This document shows, piece by piece, positions 8,490-17,522 of a DNA stretch of 64,000 bases (positions within the stretch are counted from its first letter, which is position 1; each line of letters opens with the position of its first letter). Under the pieces are notes generated by a model that was given only the letters and a program-made list of their open reading frames with translations, had not been told where the DNA came from and ran no database searches. A program made the position numbers and the translations under genes. The stretch is from Arthrobacter liuii. GTDB taxonomy: Bacteria > Actinomycetota > Actinomycetes > Actinomycetales > Micrococcaceae. The stretch covers positions 235,638 through 299,637 of the forward strand of contig NZ_BMFW01000004.1 of the NCBI RefSeq assembly GCF_014639275.1. Direction: 5' to 3'.

Positions 8490-9344
8490 ATGGCGGATGT
8501 GGTGAAGTTCGACGAACACCCCTCGGACACGCTGAGGGCAGGGGCGAATTTCAACTTGGCCGGTATTGACCCGGCCTCCACGCCGGGGTACTCCGGGGAC
8601 AAGGGCGCCGGCGAGAGCCTGCTCAGCGAACTCGACGGCAAGCTCACGCAGTTGCAGGAACAACTCTTCGCAGAGTCCCGGACCGGCGGCAAAAAGCGCG
8701 TACTGCTTGTCCTGCAAGCGATGGACACTGCCGGCAAGGGCGGCATCGTGAACCATGTCATGGGCCAGATGAACCCACAGGGCGTGCAGTTCAAGGCATT
8801 CAAGGCGCCTACTCCCGAAGAGCAGTCGTACGATTTCCTTTGGCGGATTGAAAAGGAAGTACCCGCAGCGGGCATGGTGGGTGTCTTCGACCGTTCCCAT
8901 TACGAGGACGTCCTGATCCACCGCGTGCACCGATGGGCGGATGCCGTTGAACTGGACCGCCGCTACCGGGCCATCAATGAGTTCGAGGCCCGGCAGACTG
9001 CGGCCGGAACGAAAATCATCAAGGTTATGCTGCACATCAGCCGCGACGAGCAACAGCAGCGGTTGCTCGCCCGGCTTGAGGACCCCTCGAAGCGCTGGAA
9101 ATACAGCGGCAACGATCTTAAGGAGCGGGCGTTTTGGGATGACTACATGGACGCCTACCAGGCGGCCTTTGAGCGGACCAGCTCTGAGCACGCGCCATGG
9201 CATGTCATCCCGGCGAACAAGAAATGGTATGCGAGGATTGCCGTCCAGCAGTTGCTACTGGACGCCCTGAACGGGCTGGCGCTCCAGTGGCCGGTCCCGG
9301 AAATTGACGTCGATATGGAACGCGAGCTGGTGCGGCGATCCTGA
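8490..9344 (+). CDS. PPK2-family polyphosphate:nucleotide phosphotransferase
   Basis: This is a PPK2 enzyme of 284 residues that transfers phosphate between polyphosphate and nucleoside mono- or diphosphates. Walker A is AMDTAGKGG (residues 77-85), Walker B is VFDRSHYEDV (about 132-141), and the lid module RLLARLEDPSKRWKYSGND holds the basic residues that grip polyphosphate. The length and single domain match the short class I/III PPK2 enzymes; which nucleotide it prefers cannot be read here. GGAAAGAGG lies before the ATG. A CHAD-domain protein, a family known to bind polyphosphate, is encoded about 6.5 kb away. Confidence 0.9.
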   Translation: MADVVKFDEHPSDTLRAGANFNLAGIDPASTPGYSGDKGAGESLLSELDGKLTQLQEQLFAESRTGGKKRVLLVLQAMDTAGKGGIVNHVMGQMNPQGVQFKAFKAPTPEEQSYDFLWRIEKEVPAAGMVGVFDRSHYEDVLIHRVHRWADAVELDRRYRAINEFEARQTAAGTKIIKVMLHISRDEQQQRLLARLEDPSKRWKYSGNDLKERAFWDDYMDAYQAAFERTSSEHAPWHVIPANKKWYARIAVQQLLLDALNGLALQWPVPEIDVDMERELVRRS

Positions 9345-9365
9345 CCCGGTGCTACCTCTTCGCGC

Positions 9366-9584
9366 TCACAGCGGCTGGTCCCGGGCGGCGGCCAGCCGTT
9401 TCCTTGCGCCTTCCAGCCACTCCTCGCAGCGTGCGGCCAGCGCCTCGCCACGCTCCCACAGGGCCAAGGATTCCTCCAGGCTTGCCCCTCCTGCCTCCAG
9501 CCTGCCCACCACTGCGATGAGCTGCTCCCGGGCCTCCTCGTAGCTAAGGGCTGCGACGTCCGGCTCTGGTTTCTGTTCGGTCAT
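9366..9584 (-). CDS. xseB: Exodeoxyribonuclease VII small subunit
   Basis: This 72-residue protein is mostly helical and has the conserved core [45 protein letters not shown]. It binds the large subunit XseA to form exonuclease VII, which cuts single-stranded DNA from both ends. Its start overlaps the XseA stop by four bases, giving translational coupling of the two subunits. The gene is convergent with the PPK2 gene, with a gap of only 21 bases. Confidence 0.93.
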   Translation of the reverse strand: MTEQKPEPDVAALSYEEAREQLIAVVGRLEAGGASLEESLALWERGEALAARCEEWLEGARKRLAAARDQPL

Positions 9585-10918
9585 GCCTTCTCTTCCAATT
9601 CCTGGTGGTGGTCTGGGTTTCCTGCTTGCAGTGCTGCGCCGGTAGACGTGGCCCCGAAGCGGCCCTCCGCAACACGGATGCTCAGGGCCACGCCCGCCGG
9701 CGCTTCGGCGGGGCGCCGGACAACGGCGTGGCCGGCTTCGGCGATCCGGGCGGCCTGGTCACCTGCCAGTTCGACGACGGCGTACCCCCTGTCCAACGTC
9801 TTCTGCGGGGAGAGCGCGCGTACCTGGGCTTTCAGGTGCTCCAGCTGGTCAGCCGCCCGGACCACCGTGGAGTTCACGGCAGCAGTAGAGCGCCGAAGCA
9901 GCCGCTCTACTTCCTCGGCCCGGACCGAGACCATGCCCTCGGGCGCGGCCATGACGGGGCGCGAATGCAGTGCTGCCAGCCGGTCGGCCTCCCGGTCCAC
10001 CAGCCGTTCCATGCAGCGCCGCAGCTGTTCCCGAGCCTGGCGCACGCCAGCGAGTTCTTCGGAGACTTCGGGCACGATCCGCTTGGCGGCGTCGGTGGGG
10101 GTGGAGGCCCGAAGATCGGCCACATAATCCAGCAGCGGGCGGTCCGCCTCATGACCGATGGCGCTTACTATCGGAGTGGCGGCCGCGGCCACCGCCCGGA
10201 TCAGCTCCTCGCTGTTAAACGGCAAAAGATCTTCCAGCGCCCCGCCACCCCGGGCGATGACGATGACGTCCACTTCGGGCCGGGCGTCGAGTTCACGCAG
10301 TGCACGGACCACCTGGGCCACCGCGGTGTTCCCCTGGACAGCAACCTCGCGGATCTCAAACTCCACGGCGGGCCACCGGAGGGCCGCGTTACGAAGGATG
10401 TCCTTCTTTGCGTCCGAGTCACGGCCCGTGATCAGGCCAATGCGGTGCGGCAGCAGGGGCAGCGGCTTCTTCCGGGAGTCGGCGAACAGGCCCTCAGCCG
10501 CCAGGGCCTGGCGCAGCCGCTCAATCCTGGCCAGCAGGTCACCGAGTCCCACCGGGCGGATGTCCCGCACCAGCATGTTGAGCCTGCCGGTCTTGAGCCA
10601 GAATTCCGGTTTCAGCAGGGCCACCACCCGCGAACCGCGCTCCAGCGGAAGGTCCTGCCGCTCCAGCACCTTGGTCCAGACGGAAGCCGGAAGTGACACC
10701 TCTGCGTCCATGTCGCGAAGCGTGAGGTAGGCGTTGGTGCCGCGGCGGTTCAGCTCGATGACCTGGCCTTCCACCCACGCGGACGGAGTCCGGTCGATGT
10801 GGGCCTTCAGCTTCTGCGACAGCAACTGCAGCGGCCAGGGGTTCTCCGGGCTGGTCTCCGCGGCGGTGGCCGGCAAGGTTGTGGGAGCTGTATCTGGGAG
10901 GGACGCCTGGTCAGACAT
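9581..10918 (-). CDS. xseA: Exodeoxyribonuclease VII large subunit
   Basis: This is the catalytic subunit of exonuclease VII, 445 residues, the usual length. After a low-complexity leader, an OB-fold domain spans about residues 45-125 ([24 protein letters not shown]). The nuclease core has the conserved [31 protein letters not shown] and [27 protein letters not shown] blocks. A long helical region and the C-terminal motif [13 protein letters not shown] follow. The protein acts in the cytosol on single-stranded DNA in repair and mismatch processing. It forms an operon with xseB. Confidence 0.95.
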   Translation of the reverse strand: MSDQASLPDTAPTTLPATAAETSPENPWPLQLLSQKLKAHIDRTPSAWVEGQVIELNRRGTNAYLTLRDMDAEVSLPASVWTKVLERQDLPLERGSRVVALLKPEFWLKTGRLNMLVRDIRPVGLGDLLARIERLRQALAAEGLFADSRKKPLPLLPHRIGLITGRDSDAKKDILRNAALRWPAVEFEIREVAVQGNTAVAQVVRALRELDARPEVDVIVIARGGGALEDLLPFNSEELIRAVAAAATPIVSAIGHEADRPLLDYVADLRASTPTDAAKRIVPEVSEELAGVRQAREQLRRCMERLVDREADRLAALHSRPVMAAPEGMVSVRAEEVERLLRRSTAAVNSTVVRAADQLEHLKAQVRALSPQKTLDRGYAVVELAGDQAARIAEAGHAVVRRPAEAPAGVALSIRVAEGRFGATSTGAALQAGNPDHHQELEEKA

Positions 10919-11076
10919 GCGGACGCCGTTGGGAGGCTGGTGCTGCGGGCATGCGGTCCTTCAACTGTTGTGGGCGGTCAATCAACCTTATCCATAAGGT
11001 GTAGCACCGGGGACTGACAGGGACAGCCCCCGAGCCTGCCTAGGATGGTTAAGGATCCCAACCCGAAGGACCTGCT

Positions 11077-11928
11077 GTGCGCACTTTTATTTCTGCCATC
11101 GCCACTGTGCTGGGCATACTCCTGGCCGCCGTCGCCGTTCCCGCCATATGGGTGGACCGGAACATCGTCCAGGAAGACGGATTTGTCCGTCTTGCAGCTC
11201 CGCTCGGCAAGGACTCGGAATTCCAAAGGAGCCTGGCAGCGGCGGCAGTGGGAACGATCGATACCCGGGCGGTTCCCGGTTTCCTGTCGGGGCTGGTCCA
11301 GCCGATGCTTGAGAAAGCAGCCGAGTCGCTGACCGGACTTCCCGGTTATCCGGCGGCCTGGGAAGAGACGCTTCGCCGAAGCCACCGCCTTAGTTTCGCG
11401 GACCCCGCGGCGGGGTCCCAGGGAGGCGCGTCGGCATCATCGCTGACCCTCGACGTCGCCCCTCTGGTTGCCCTCGGCTCGGAGGAGATTTCCCGGACCA
11501 CCCACCTTCCCCTCAATCCGCCGGACCAGACGCTGATCAATGTCGGCCAGCCTGCACAAAGGGAGTGGACGGAGAGGCTGGCCACGTATGCGCCCATGGG
11601 CTACATCATGGCTGTTGGTTCGGCTGTAGCGTTCCTGCTGGCGCTCGTGGCGGCGCGCCGCCGGTGGACCGTGCTGCTGGCCGCCGGTCTTGGGGGACTG
11701 GCGCTCGCTGGACTGTGGGGGCTGGGCCTGCAGCTTGGCTCGGCACGGGCCCAGGCCACGGACACCGGCAATGCTGTGGCCAACATGTTCCGCGACCAGT
11801 TCCTGGCCGCAGCAGGCAAAGACTTCCAAACCTGGATAACCACTGCCGCGGTCACGGGCGGTGTCCTGGTGGCAGCAGGCATTGTGACGTTGTTCGCATC
11901 CCGGAAACGGGTGCGGACCAGCCGGTAG
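11077..11928 (+). CDS. Conserved actinobacterial membrane protein of unknown function
   Basis: This 283-residue protein has one N-terminal helix (residues 3-25), an extracytoplasmic region of about 150 residues, and three C-terminal membrane helices (about 168-187, 195-217 and 248-268). I recognise no catalytic motif. The layout resembles conserved Arthrobacter envelope proteins of unknown role. A -10 box TAGGAT at 11041-11046 and GAAGGA before the GTG start support expression. Its TAG stop is also the first three bases of the probable -10 box of ispH. Confidence 0.75.
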   Translation: MRTFISAIATVLGILLAAVAVPAIWVDRNIVQEDGFVRLAAPLGKDSEFQRSLAAAAVGTIDTRAVPGFLSGLVQPMLEKAAESLTGLPGYPAAWEETLRRSHRLSFADPAAGSQGGASASSLTLDVAPLVALGSEEISRTTHLPLNPPDQTLINVGQPAQREWTERLATYAPMGYIMAVGSAVAFLLALVAARRRWTVLLAAGLGGLALAGLWGLGLQLGSARAQATDTGNAVANMFRDQFLAAAGKDFQTWITTAAVTGGVLVAAGIVTLFASRKRVRTSR

Positions 11929-11937
11929 CATGGAGGG

Positions 11938-13017
11938 ATGACCACCTCGGCTGTATCCCTTTCGATGCCAACCATTCCCCGCAGGCGCCGCTCGCCCCAG
12001 GAAGTAGCTGCCGCGGCCCCCGTGAACGGCAGCAAGAAGGTGCTTCTGGCTGCTCCCCGCGGCTACTGCGCAGGCGTTGACCGGGCCGTGATCGCCGTGG
12101 AAAAGGCGCTGGAGCACTACGGTCCCCCCGTGTATGTCCGCAAGCAGATCGTCCACAACGTCCACGTGGTCAGCTCGCTGGAGGAAAAAGGCGCCATCTT
12201 CGTGGACGAGACAGATGAGGTGCCCGAAGGCGCCCTGGTGATCTTCTCCGCCCACGGTGTTTCCCCGGCAGTGGTCGAATCCGCCGAAAGCCGGGGCCTG
12301 CGCACCATCGATGCCACCTGCCCGCTGGTCACCAAGGTGCACAAGGAAGCCGTCCGCTTCGCCAAGGACGATTTCGACATCCTCCTGATCGGCCACGACG
12401 GGCACGAGGAAGTGGAAGGCACCTCCGGTGAAGCGCCGGATCACATCCAGATCATCAATGGACCCCACGAAGTGGACAAGGTGACTGTCCGCGACCCCGA
12501 AAAGGTCATCTGGCTTTCCCAGACCACACTGAGCGTGGACGAGACCATGGAGACCGTCCGGCTGCTCAAGGAGCGGTTCCCCACGCTGCAGGACCCGCCC
12601 AGCGACGACATCTGCTACGCCACCACCAACCGACAGGTGGCCATCAAGAAGATTGCGCCCAAGGCGGACTTGGTGATCGTGGTGGGCTCGGCCAACTCGT
12701 CCAACTCGGTCCGGCTGGTGGAGGTAGCACTCGAATACGGTGCAAAGGCCTCGTACCGGGTGGACTTCGCTAACGAGGTTGACGAAGCCTGGTTTGAAGG
12801 CGTTGCCACCGTGGGCGTCACGTCCGGGGCTTCCGTTCCCGAGGTGCTGGTACAGGACGTCCTGACGCTCCTGGCAGACTACGGCTACGGCACCGTGGAG
12901 GAAGTGGTCACCGCAGAGGAAGACCTGCTGTTCTCGCTGCCCAAGGAGCTCCGTGCCACCCTGAAACAGGCCGGCGATGTCAGCCGTGCCTTGGGCGGGC
13001 GCCGGCCCCGCAGCTGA
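11938..13017 (+). CDS. ispH: 4-hydroxy-3-methylbut-2-enyl diphosphate reductase (IspH)
   Basis: This enzyme performs the last step of the MEP isoprenoid pathway, reducing HMBPP to IPP and DMAPP with a [4Fe-4S] cluster. The three cluster cysteines are visible: Cys44 ([12 protein letters not shown]), Cys128 (DATCPLV) and Cys226 ([11 protein letters not shown]). The catalytic motif [28 protein letters not shown] is also present. At 359 residues it is longer than E. coli IspH because of about 33 extra N-terminal residues. The -10 box TAGCAT (11926-11931) ends six bases before the ATG, and GGAGGG fills that gap, so a leaderless mRNA is likely. Confidence 0.96.
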   Translation: MTTSAVSLSMPTIPRRRRSPQEVAAAAPVNGSKKVLLAAPRGYCAGVDRAVIAVEKALEHYGPPVYVRKQIVHNVHVVSSLEEKGAIFVDETDEVPEGALVIFSAHGVSPAVVESAESRGLRTIDATCPLVTKVHKEAVRFAKDDFDILLIGHDGHEEVEGTSGEAPDHIQIINGPHEVDKVTVRDPEKVIWLSQTTLSVDETMETVRLLKERFPTLQDPPSDDICYATTNRQVAIKKIAPKADLVIVVGSANSSNSVRLVEVALEYGAKASYRVDFANEVDEAWFEGVATVGVTSGASVPEVLVQDVLTLLADYGYGTVEEVVTAEEDLLFSLPKELRATLKQAGDVSRALGGRRPRS

Positions 13018-13042
13018 AACGCAACCAGCTCTTCTACGACGG

Positions 13043-13077
13043 AAGGGGCCGCGCAGTCAGCACTGCCGGGCCCGTTC
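13043..13077. terminator. Imperfect hairpin between convergent ispH and rmuC
   Basis: The 77-base gap between the convergent genes holds GCAGT-CAGC-ACTGC flanked by partly pairing GGGGCC and GGGCCC arms. It is a plausible bidirectional terminator without a T-tract. Confidence 0.4.
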
Positions 13078-13094
13078 TGCATCTCCGCGCTTCG

Positions 13095-14324
13095 TCAGGC
13101 TGCTTCCTCGTCGCCCTGGAGCTCGGGTGCAACCAGCGCCCGTGGTGTCACGTCCACCACGGGGGGTGTCACCAGGCCGGACTCCTCAAGGGTGTTGAGC
13201 TTCCGGGCCGTAGGCAGCACCCTGGCCTCCAGGGTGCCCACCATGGCGTTGTAGCGGTCCACCGACGACTTCAGTGAAGAACCGAGTTTGCCGACGTTTT
13301 CTCCCAGGGTTCCCATCCGGTCGTACAGCTGCCGTGCCAGTTCGAACAACTCGCGCGCGCTGTCCGTCAGGACGTCCTGCCGCCAGGTGAACGCCACCGA
13401 CTTCAGCACGGCCAGCAGGGTGCTCGGTGACGCGAGGACCACGTTGCGGGACAGCGCGTGGTCCAGCAGCCCGGCGTCGGCCGTCAGCGCGGCAGCCAGG
13501 ATGGATTCCGCCGGAATGAAGCAGACCACCAGTTCCGGGGAGTTCCCCGGGATGTCCCAGTATTTCTTGGTACCCAGCGCGTCCACATGCGCCCTCAGTG
13601 CCTTGGCGTGCGCCGCCAGCAGGGCCTGCCGGTTCCGCCCGTCGTTGGCCGACGGCGATCCGGACGGCTGGCCCAGGCGCGGATGCACCGCGCCCAGTTC
13701 CTGTGCCTCTAGATACGACGACAACGGGACTTTGGCGTCCACCACAAGCTGCTTTTCGCCCGGCAACTGCACCACCAGGTCCGGCCGGACGGCCGAGTCA
13801 TGGCCCGCGCTGTGGACCTGCTCCACGAAGTCCACGTGGCGGAGCATGCCTGCAGCCTCCACCACGCGCCGAAGCTGCACCTCGCCCCACTGGCCCCTGG
13901 CACTGTTGGAGCGCAGGGCCGATTCCAGCGCATGAGTGGACCGGATGAGCTGTTCATCGGAAAGCCTGGCCTCCTGCAGCTGCTGTGCCAGCTGGCCGTA
14001 CTGTTCCACGCGGTCGCGCTCCAGCAGTGCCACCTGCTGCTGGACGGCGGAAAGCTTTTCGGCCACGGGCGCCAGGGCGCGCAATACGTTGCCGTCCTGC
14101 GTCCTGGCCTCGCCCAGCTCGCGGTTCTGCGCCGCCAAAAGCCGCCGCTCGGCGTCGGCCGCTGCCAGCTGCGCCGTGACTTCCGAAAGGCGTGACGACA
14201 CCTGGTCGAAGTCCGCCTCCAAGCCATGGGAGTATCGGCGCAGGAAAAAATAGGTGGCCGCCGCGCCTGCAAGCGCACCGAGCAGCAGCATGAGAAGGGC
14301 AAGAATCAAGGCAAAAGCATCCAT
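13095..14324 (-). CDS. rmuC: DNA recombination protein RmuC homologue
   Basis: This 409-residue protein has an N-terminal membrane helix (ALILALLMLLLGALAG), a long coiled coil to about residue 140, and the RmuC nuclease-like domain (RGQWGEVQLRRVVEAAGM, VDAKVPLSSYLEA and CFIPAESILAAAL). RmuC limits recombination at inverted repeats; the enzymatic activity is inferred for the family. The frame extends 15 codons further to an ATG at 14369, but that extension lacks a ribosome binding site and would run into the ychF promoter zone, so MDAFALIL is taken as the start. Confidence 0.88.
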   Translation of the reverse strand: MDAFALILALLMLLLGALAGAAATYFFLRRYSHGLEADFDQVSSRLSEVTAQLAAADAERRLLAAQNRELGEARTQDGNVLRALAPVAEKLSAVQQQVALLERDRVEQYGQLAQQLQEARLSDEQLIRSTHALESALRSNSARGQWGEVQLRRVVEAAGMLRHVDFVEQVHSAGHDSAVRPDLVVQLPGEKQLVVDAKVPLSSYLEAQELGAVHPRLGQPSGSPSANDGRNRQALLAAHAKALRAHVDALGTKKYWDIPGNSPELVVCFIPAESILAAALTADAGLLDHALSRNVVLASPSTLLAVLKSVAFTWRQDVLTDSARELFELARQLYDRMGTLGENVGKLGSSLKSSVDRYNAMVGTLEARVLPTARKLNTLEESGLVTPPVVDVTPRALVAPELQGDEEAA

Positions 14325-14414
14325 GGCTTCACTGTTGCACGGGCCTCTGACATTCATAGGCAGTGACATTCCCGGGTACGGGCTGCCGGGGCCCGGCGGG
14401 TAGAATCAATGCTC

Positions 14415-15500
14415 GTGGCTCTTACTATTGGCATCGTCGGACTGCCCAACGTCGGCAAATCAACCCTCTTCAACGCGCTCACGCGTAACCAGGTCCTGGC
14501 CGCGAACTATCCGTTCGCCACCATCGAACCCAATGTCGGCGTCGTGAACCTCCCGGATCCCCGGCTCCAGAAGCTCGCCGGGATCTTTGGCTCGCAGCGC
14601 GTCCTGCCCGCTGCAGTATCGTTCGTCGACATCGCCGGGATCGTCAAAGGTGCCTCCGAAGGGGAGGGGCTGGGCAACCAGTTCCTGGCCAATATCCGCG
14701 AGGCTGAAGCGATCGCACAGGTTGTGCGGGTCTTCGACGACCCTGACGTGGTGCACGTTGACGGCAAGGTGGATCCGCGCTCGGACATGGAAACGATCAA
14801 CACCGAGCTGATCCTCGCCGACCTCCAGACCATCGAAAAAGCGGTCCCGCGGATCGAAAAAGAGGTCAAGATCAAGAAGCGGGAAGCCGCGGAGCTCGCC
14901 GCCGTGAAGGCCGCGCAGGCGGTGCTGGAGCGGGGAGACACCATCTACTCCTCCATCAAGAGCGACAAACTGGAGATGGAGCACCTCAAGGAGCTGGGCC
15001 TGCTGACCGCCAAGCCCTTCATCTATGTGTTCAACGCCGACGAAGGCATCCTGGGCAGCCCGGAAAAACAGGAGGAGCTGCGCGCCCTGGTTGCCCCGGC
15101 AGACTGCATCTTCCTTGACGCCAAGCTCGAAGCGGATCTCGTGGAGCTGGATGAGGAAGGAGCGCGCGAGATGCTCGAAATGAACGGCCAGGACGAATCC
15201 GGCCTGGACCAGCTGGCCCGCGTCGGCTTCCACACGCTGGGGCTGCAGACCTACCTCACGGCCGGCCCCAAGGAAGCGCGCGCCTGGACCATCCGGCAGG
15301 GGGACACTGCCCCGCAGGCGGCCGGTGTCATCCACTCGGACTTCCAGCGCGGCTTCATTAAGGCCGAAGTGGTCTCCTTCGACGACCTTGTAAACGCCGG
15401 TTCCATGGCCGAGGCAAAATCCCGCGGCAAGGTCAGGATCGAAGGCAAGGAATACGTCATGGCCGACGGCGACGTGGTGGAGTTCCGCTTCAACGTCTAA
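14415..15500 (+). CDS. ychF: Redox-regulated ATPase YchF
   Basis: This is an Obg-related P-loop ATPase of 361 residues, near-universal, which binds ribosomes and is linked to oxidative stress response. G1 is GLPNVGKST (residues 9-17), G3 is [10 protein letters not shown], the NADE in VFNADEG replaces the GTP-specific NKxD (this explains ATP preference), and a TGS domain closes the protein. The frame also has an ATG at 14409, but GTG 14415 gives the conserved MALTIGIVG start. It lies eight bases after a TAGAAT -10 box (14401-14406), so the mRNA is probably leaderless. Confidence 0.93.
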   Translation: MALTIGIVGLPNVGKSTLFNALTRNQVLAANYPFATIEPNVGVVNLPDPRLQKLAGIFGSQRVLPAAVSFVDIAGIVKGASEGEGLGNQFLANIREAEAIAQVVRVFDDPDVVHVDGKVDPRSDMETINTELILADLQTIEKAVPRIEKEVKIKKREAAELAAVKAAQAVLERGDTIYSSIKSDKLEMEHLKELGLLTAKPFIYVFNADEGILGSPEKQEELRALVAPADCIFLDAKLEADLVELDEEGAREMLEMNGQDESGLDQLARVGFHTLGLQTYLTAGPKEARAWTIRQGDTAPQAAGVIHSDFQRGFIKAEVVSFDDLVNAGSMAEAKSRGKVRIEGKEYVMADGDVVEFRFNV

Positions 15501-15844
15501 CCTTTGGGGCGGTGGCGGTGAGTGGTCGGCTTGTCCGGCTGGCGTTCCGCCGGCGGGTGGCGCCCAGCGGAAAACCAGGAATCGGACGGAATCCAAACCG
15601 GCCCCCGCCATCGCTCCGCCGGTACGTATGGTGTGCGGTTCGGAATGAGGACCCCCGGGTGAACGTCACACCAAGCGCCCCAGCCCGCTCCCGAGTGGAC
15701 GCTTCCCATGAAGCGTGACGGGAAGGGCAAACTGACTGCTGATAAACCAGCGAACCGCGGACCGGATTTCATCCCGACTCGGCGTGTGTGTTTCAAGGGG
15801 CTTTGGGCACGTACGGAGGACGGCTGCCCGGCCTACCGTGAGGT
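15501..15844. other. Intergenic region between ychF and the CYTH-CHAD gene
   Basis: This 344-base stretch has no ORF with convincing codon use. The open frame that enters the downstream gene from 15708 is not in the frame of the true CYTH start. I see no strong hairpin or repeat. A -10 box TACCGT at 15834-15839 lies near its right end and serves the gene at 15845. Confidence 0.5.
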
Positions 15845-17369
15845 ATGTCCGGCATGGAAACCGTGGAAGTGGAGCGGAAATTCGACGTCGTCGAATCCGA
15901 CGTGCTTCCGGTCTTCACATCGATCCCAGGAGTGGCTGCCGTCCGGATGGCCGAGGACCAGGAACTCGATGCGGTGTACTTCGACACGAAAACGCTGGCC
16001 CTGGCGGCCCGGCGCATCACATTGCCGCCGGCGAGCCGGCGGCAATGATGCCGGATGGCATCTGAAACTGCCGGTGGCCGCGGACGAACGGCGGGTGATC
16101 ACCGAGCCCTTGACCAAGGACCCGGGCACGGTGCCGGCGCGGTTGCGGTCTCTGGTGTCTGTCCACACCCGAAACCGGGAACTGGTTCCGATCGCACGCC
16201 TGAGGACCCGCCGCACGGCCATTTCGTTGGTCTCGGCGGACGGCGCGGTGCTGTCCGAATTCAGCGACGACCGGGTCGAATCCACGGTCCTGCTGGAACC
16301 GGTCGAAAGCAACGCGTGGCGGGAATGGGAAATCGAACTGGTGGACGGGCACCGCAAGCTCCTGGACGCCGCAGACACGGAGCTTGCCCGGCTGGGTCAC
16401 CGGCCGGCAGCGCTGCCCTCAAAACTGGGGCGCGCGCTCGGTGCCCGGTACCCCGCGGCTAACCCTCCGGCACCTTGCCCCGAGCGAAAAGGACCGGCTT
16501 CAGCGGTGTTGCTGGCCTACCTGCACGAGCAGGCCGAGGCCCTGAAGGTGCATGATCCCGGGGTACGGGAGGGAACTCCTGACGCTGTGCACCAGCTTCG
16601 TGTGGCCGCACGGCGGATGCGGTCCGTGCTCGCAAGCTTCAAGACGCTGACCGACAAGGACGCAGCGCAGCTCCTGCGCGAAGAACTTCAATGGCTCGCC
16701 GGAACAGTTGGCGCCGCGCGGGACCTTGAAGTCATGCGGGCCCACCTCGCCGAAGTGATCGTTGCCGAACCGCCGGACCTGGTCACGGACCCGGTGAAGC
16801 AACACCTCGCGGACCAGCTCGGCGCAGCCTACGAGTCCGCCGTCGCCGATGGCCTGGCAGCTTTGGGAAGCGACCGGTACTTCCGGCTACTGAATGAGCT
16901 CGACGGCTTCCTCGCGTCCCCGCCGCTGGCCGGCCCGGCACACAAAAATGCCCGGGGGAGGATCGGCCGGTCCGTCAATGCAGAACGACGCCGGCTCAAG
17001 GCGAAAGTGAAGAGCCTCTACCGCGCTTCCGATGCCGGGACGGCCGCCGCGGCACTGCATGAGGTCCGCAAAAGCGCCAAACGCCTCCGGTACGCGGCGG
17101 AGGCATCCGCCCCGGTCTTCGGAAAACAGGCCTTGGGGATTGCCCGGGCAGCCGAAGAAATTCAGACAATCCTGGGCGACCACCAGGACAGCATCGTCTT
17201 CCGGGACAAGCTGCACGCCCTCGCGGCCGCCCCGCCCGGGGAAGGCGGCGACAACGGCTTCACCTGCGGCCGTCTGCATGCCCTGGAGCAACAACGCGGC
17301 GCGGAAGCCTACGACCGATTCCGCCAAACCTGGCACATATCGCCGCCCCGGCGCCTCCACTGGAAATAG
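15845..17369 (+). pseudogene. CYTH-CHAD domain protein, interrupted by a frameshift
   Basis: The CYTH domain starts at ATG 15845 with the triphosphate-tunnel motif VEVERKF (ExExK at residues 8-12). It runs in this frame to about 16024, where a stop (TGA) soon follows. From 16026 the rest of CYTH (GGNDAGWHLKLP onwards) and the full CHAD domain continue in another frame to 17369. Removing one C at 16025-16026 rejoins the two halves as TLRRRAGGNDAGW, which matches the family. CHAD helices with conserved histidines are visible (AVHQLRVAARRMRSVL and ALHEVRKSAKRLRYAAEA). CYTH proteins bind or hydrolyse triphosphates and CHAD domains bind polyphosphate. TACCGT lies five bases before the start. Either a real mutation or a read error could explain the break. 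Confidence 0.8.
16021..16046. repeat. Perfect 12-bp inverted repeat at the frameshift site
   Basis: ATTGCCGCCGGC and its exact complement are separated by two bases. The extra C that breaks the CYTH reading frame lies in the left arm. Without it the two arms would mispair by one base. Confidence 0.85.
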
Positions 17370-17522
17370 TTACGGGCTGCCTTTCCCGGATCTACAAGCC
17401 AGACATCCCGAACAGCTAGGCTCAGCGCTAAGGGCTCGGCACGTACCGCAAGGCAGAGGTGTGATCCCGTAGGCGAGTCGTACCGCACTTACCCTGGGTC
17501 GGCGGGGTCAGGAAGGACCATC

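Noticed and set aside
14325..14369. Upstream start of rmuC
   Set aside because: The extra 15 codons lack a ribosome binding site and would overlap the ychF promoter.
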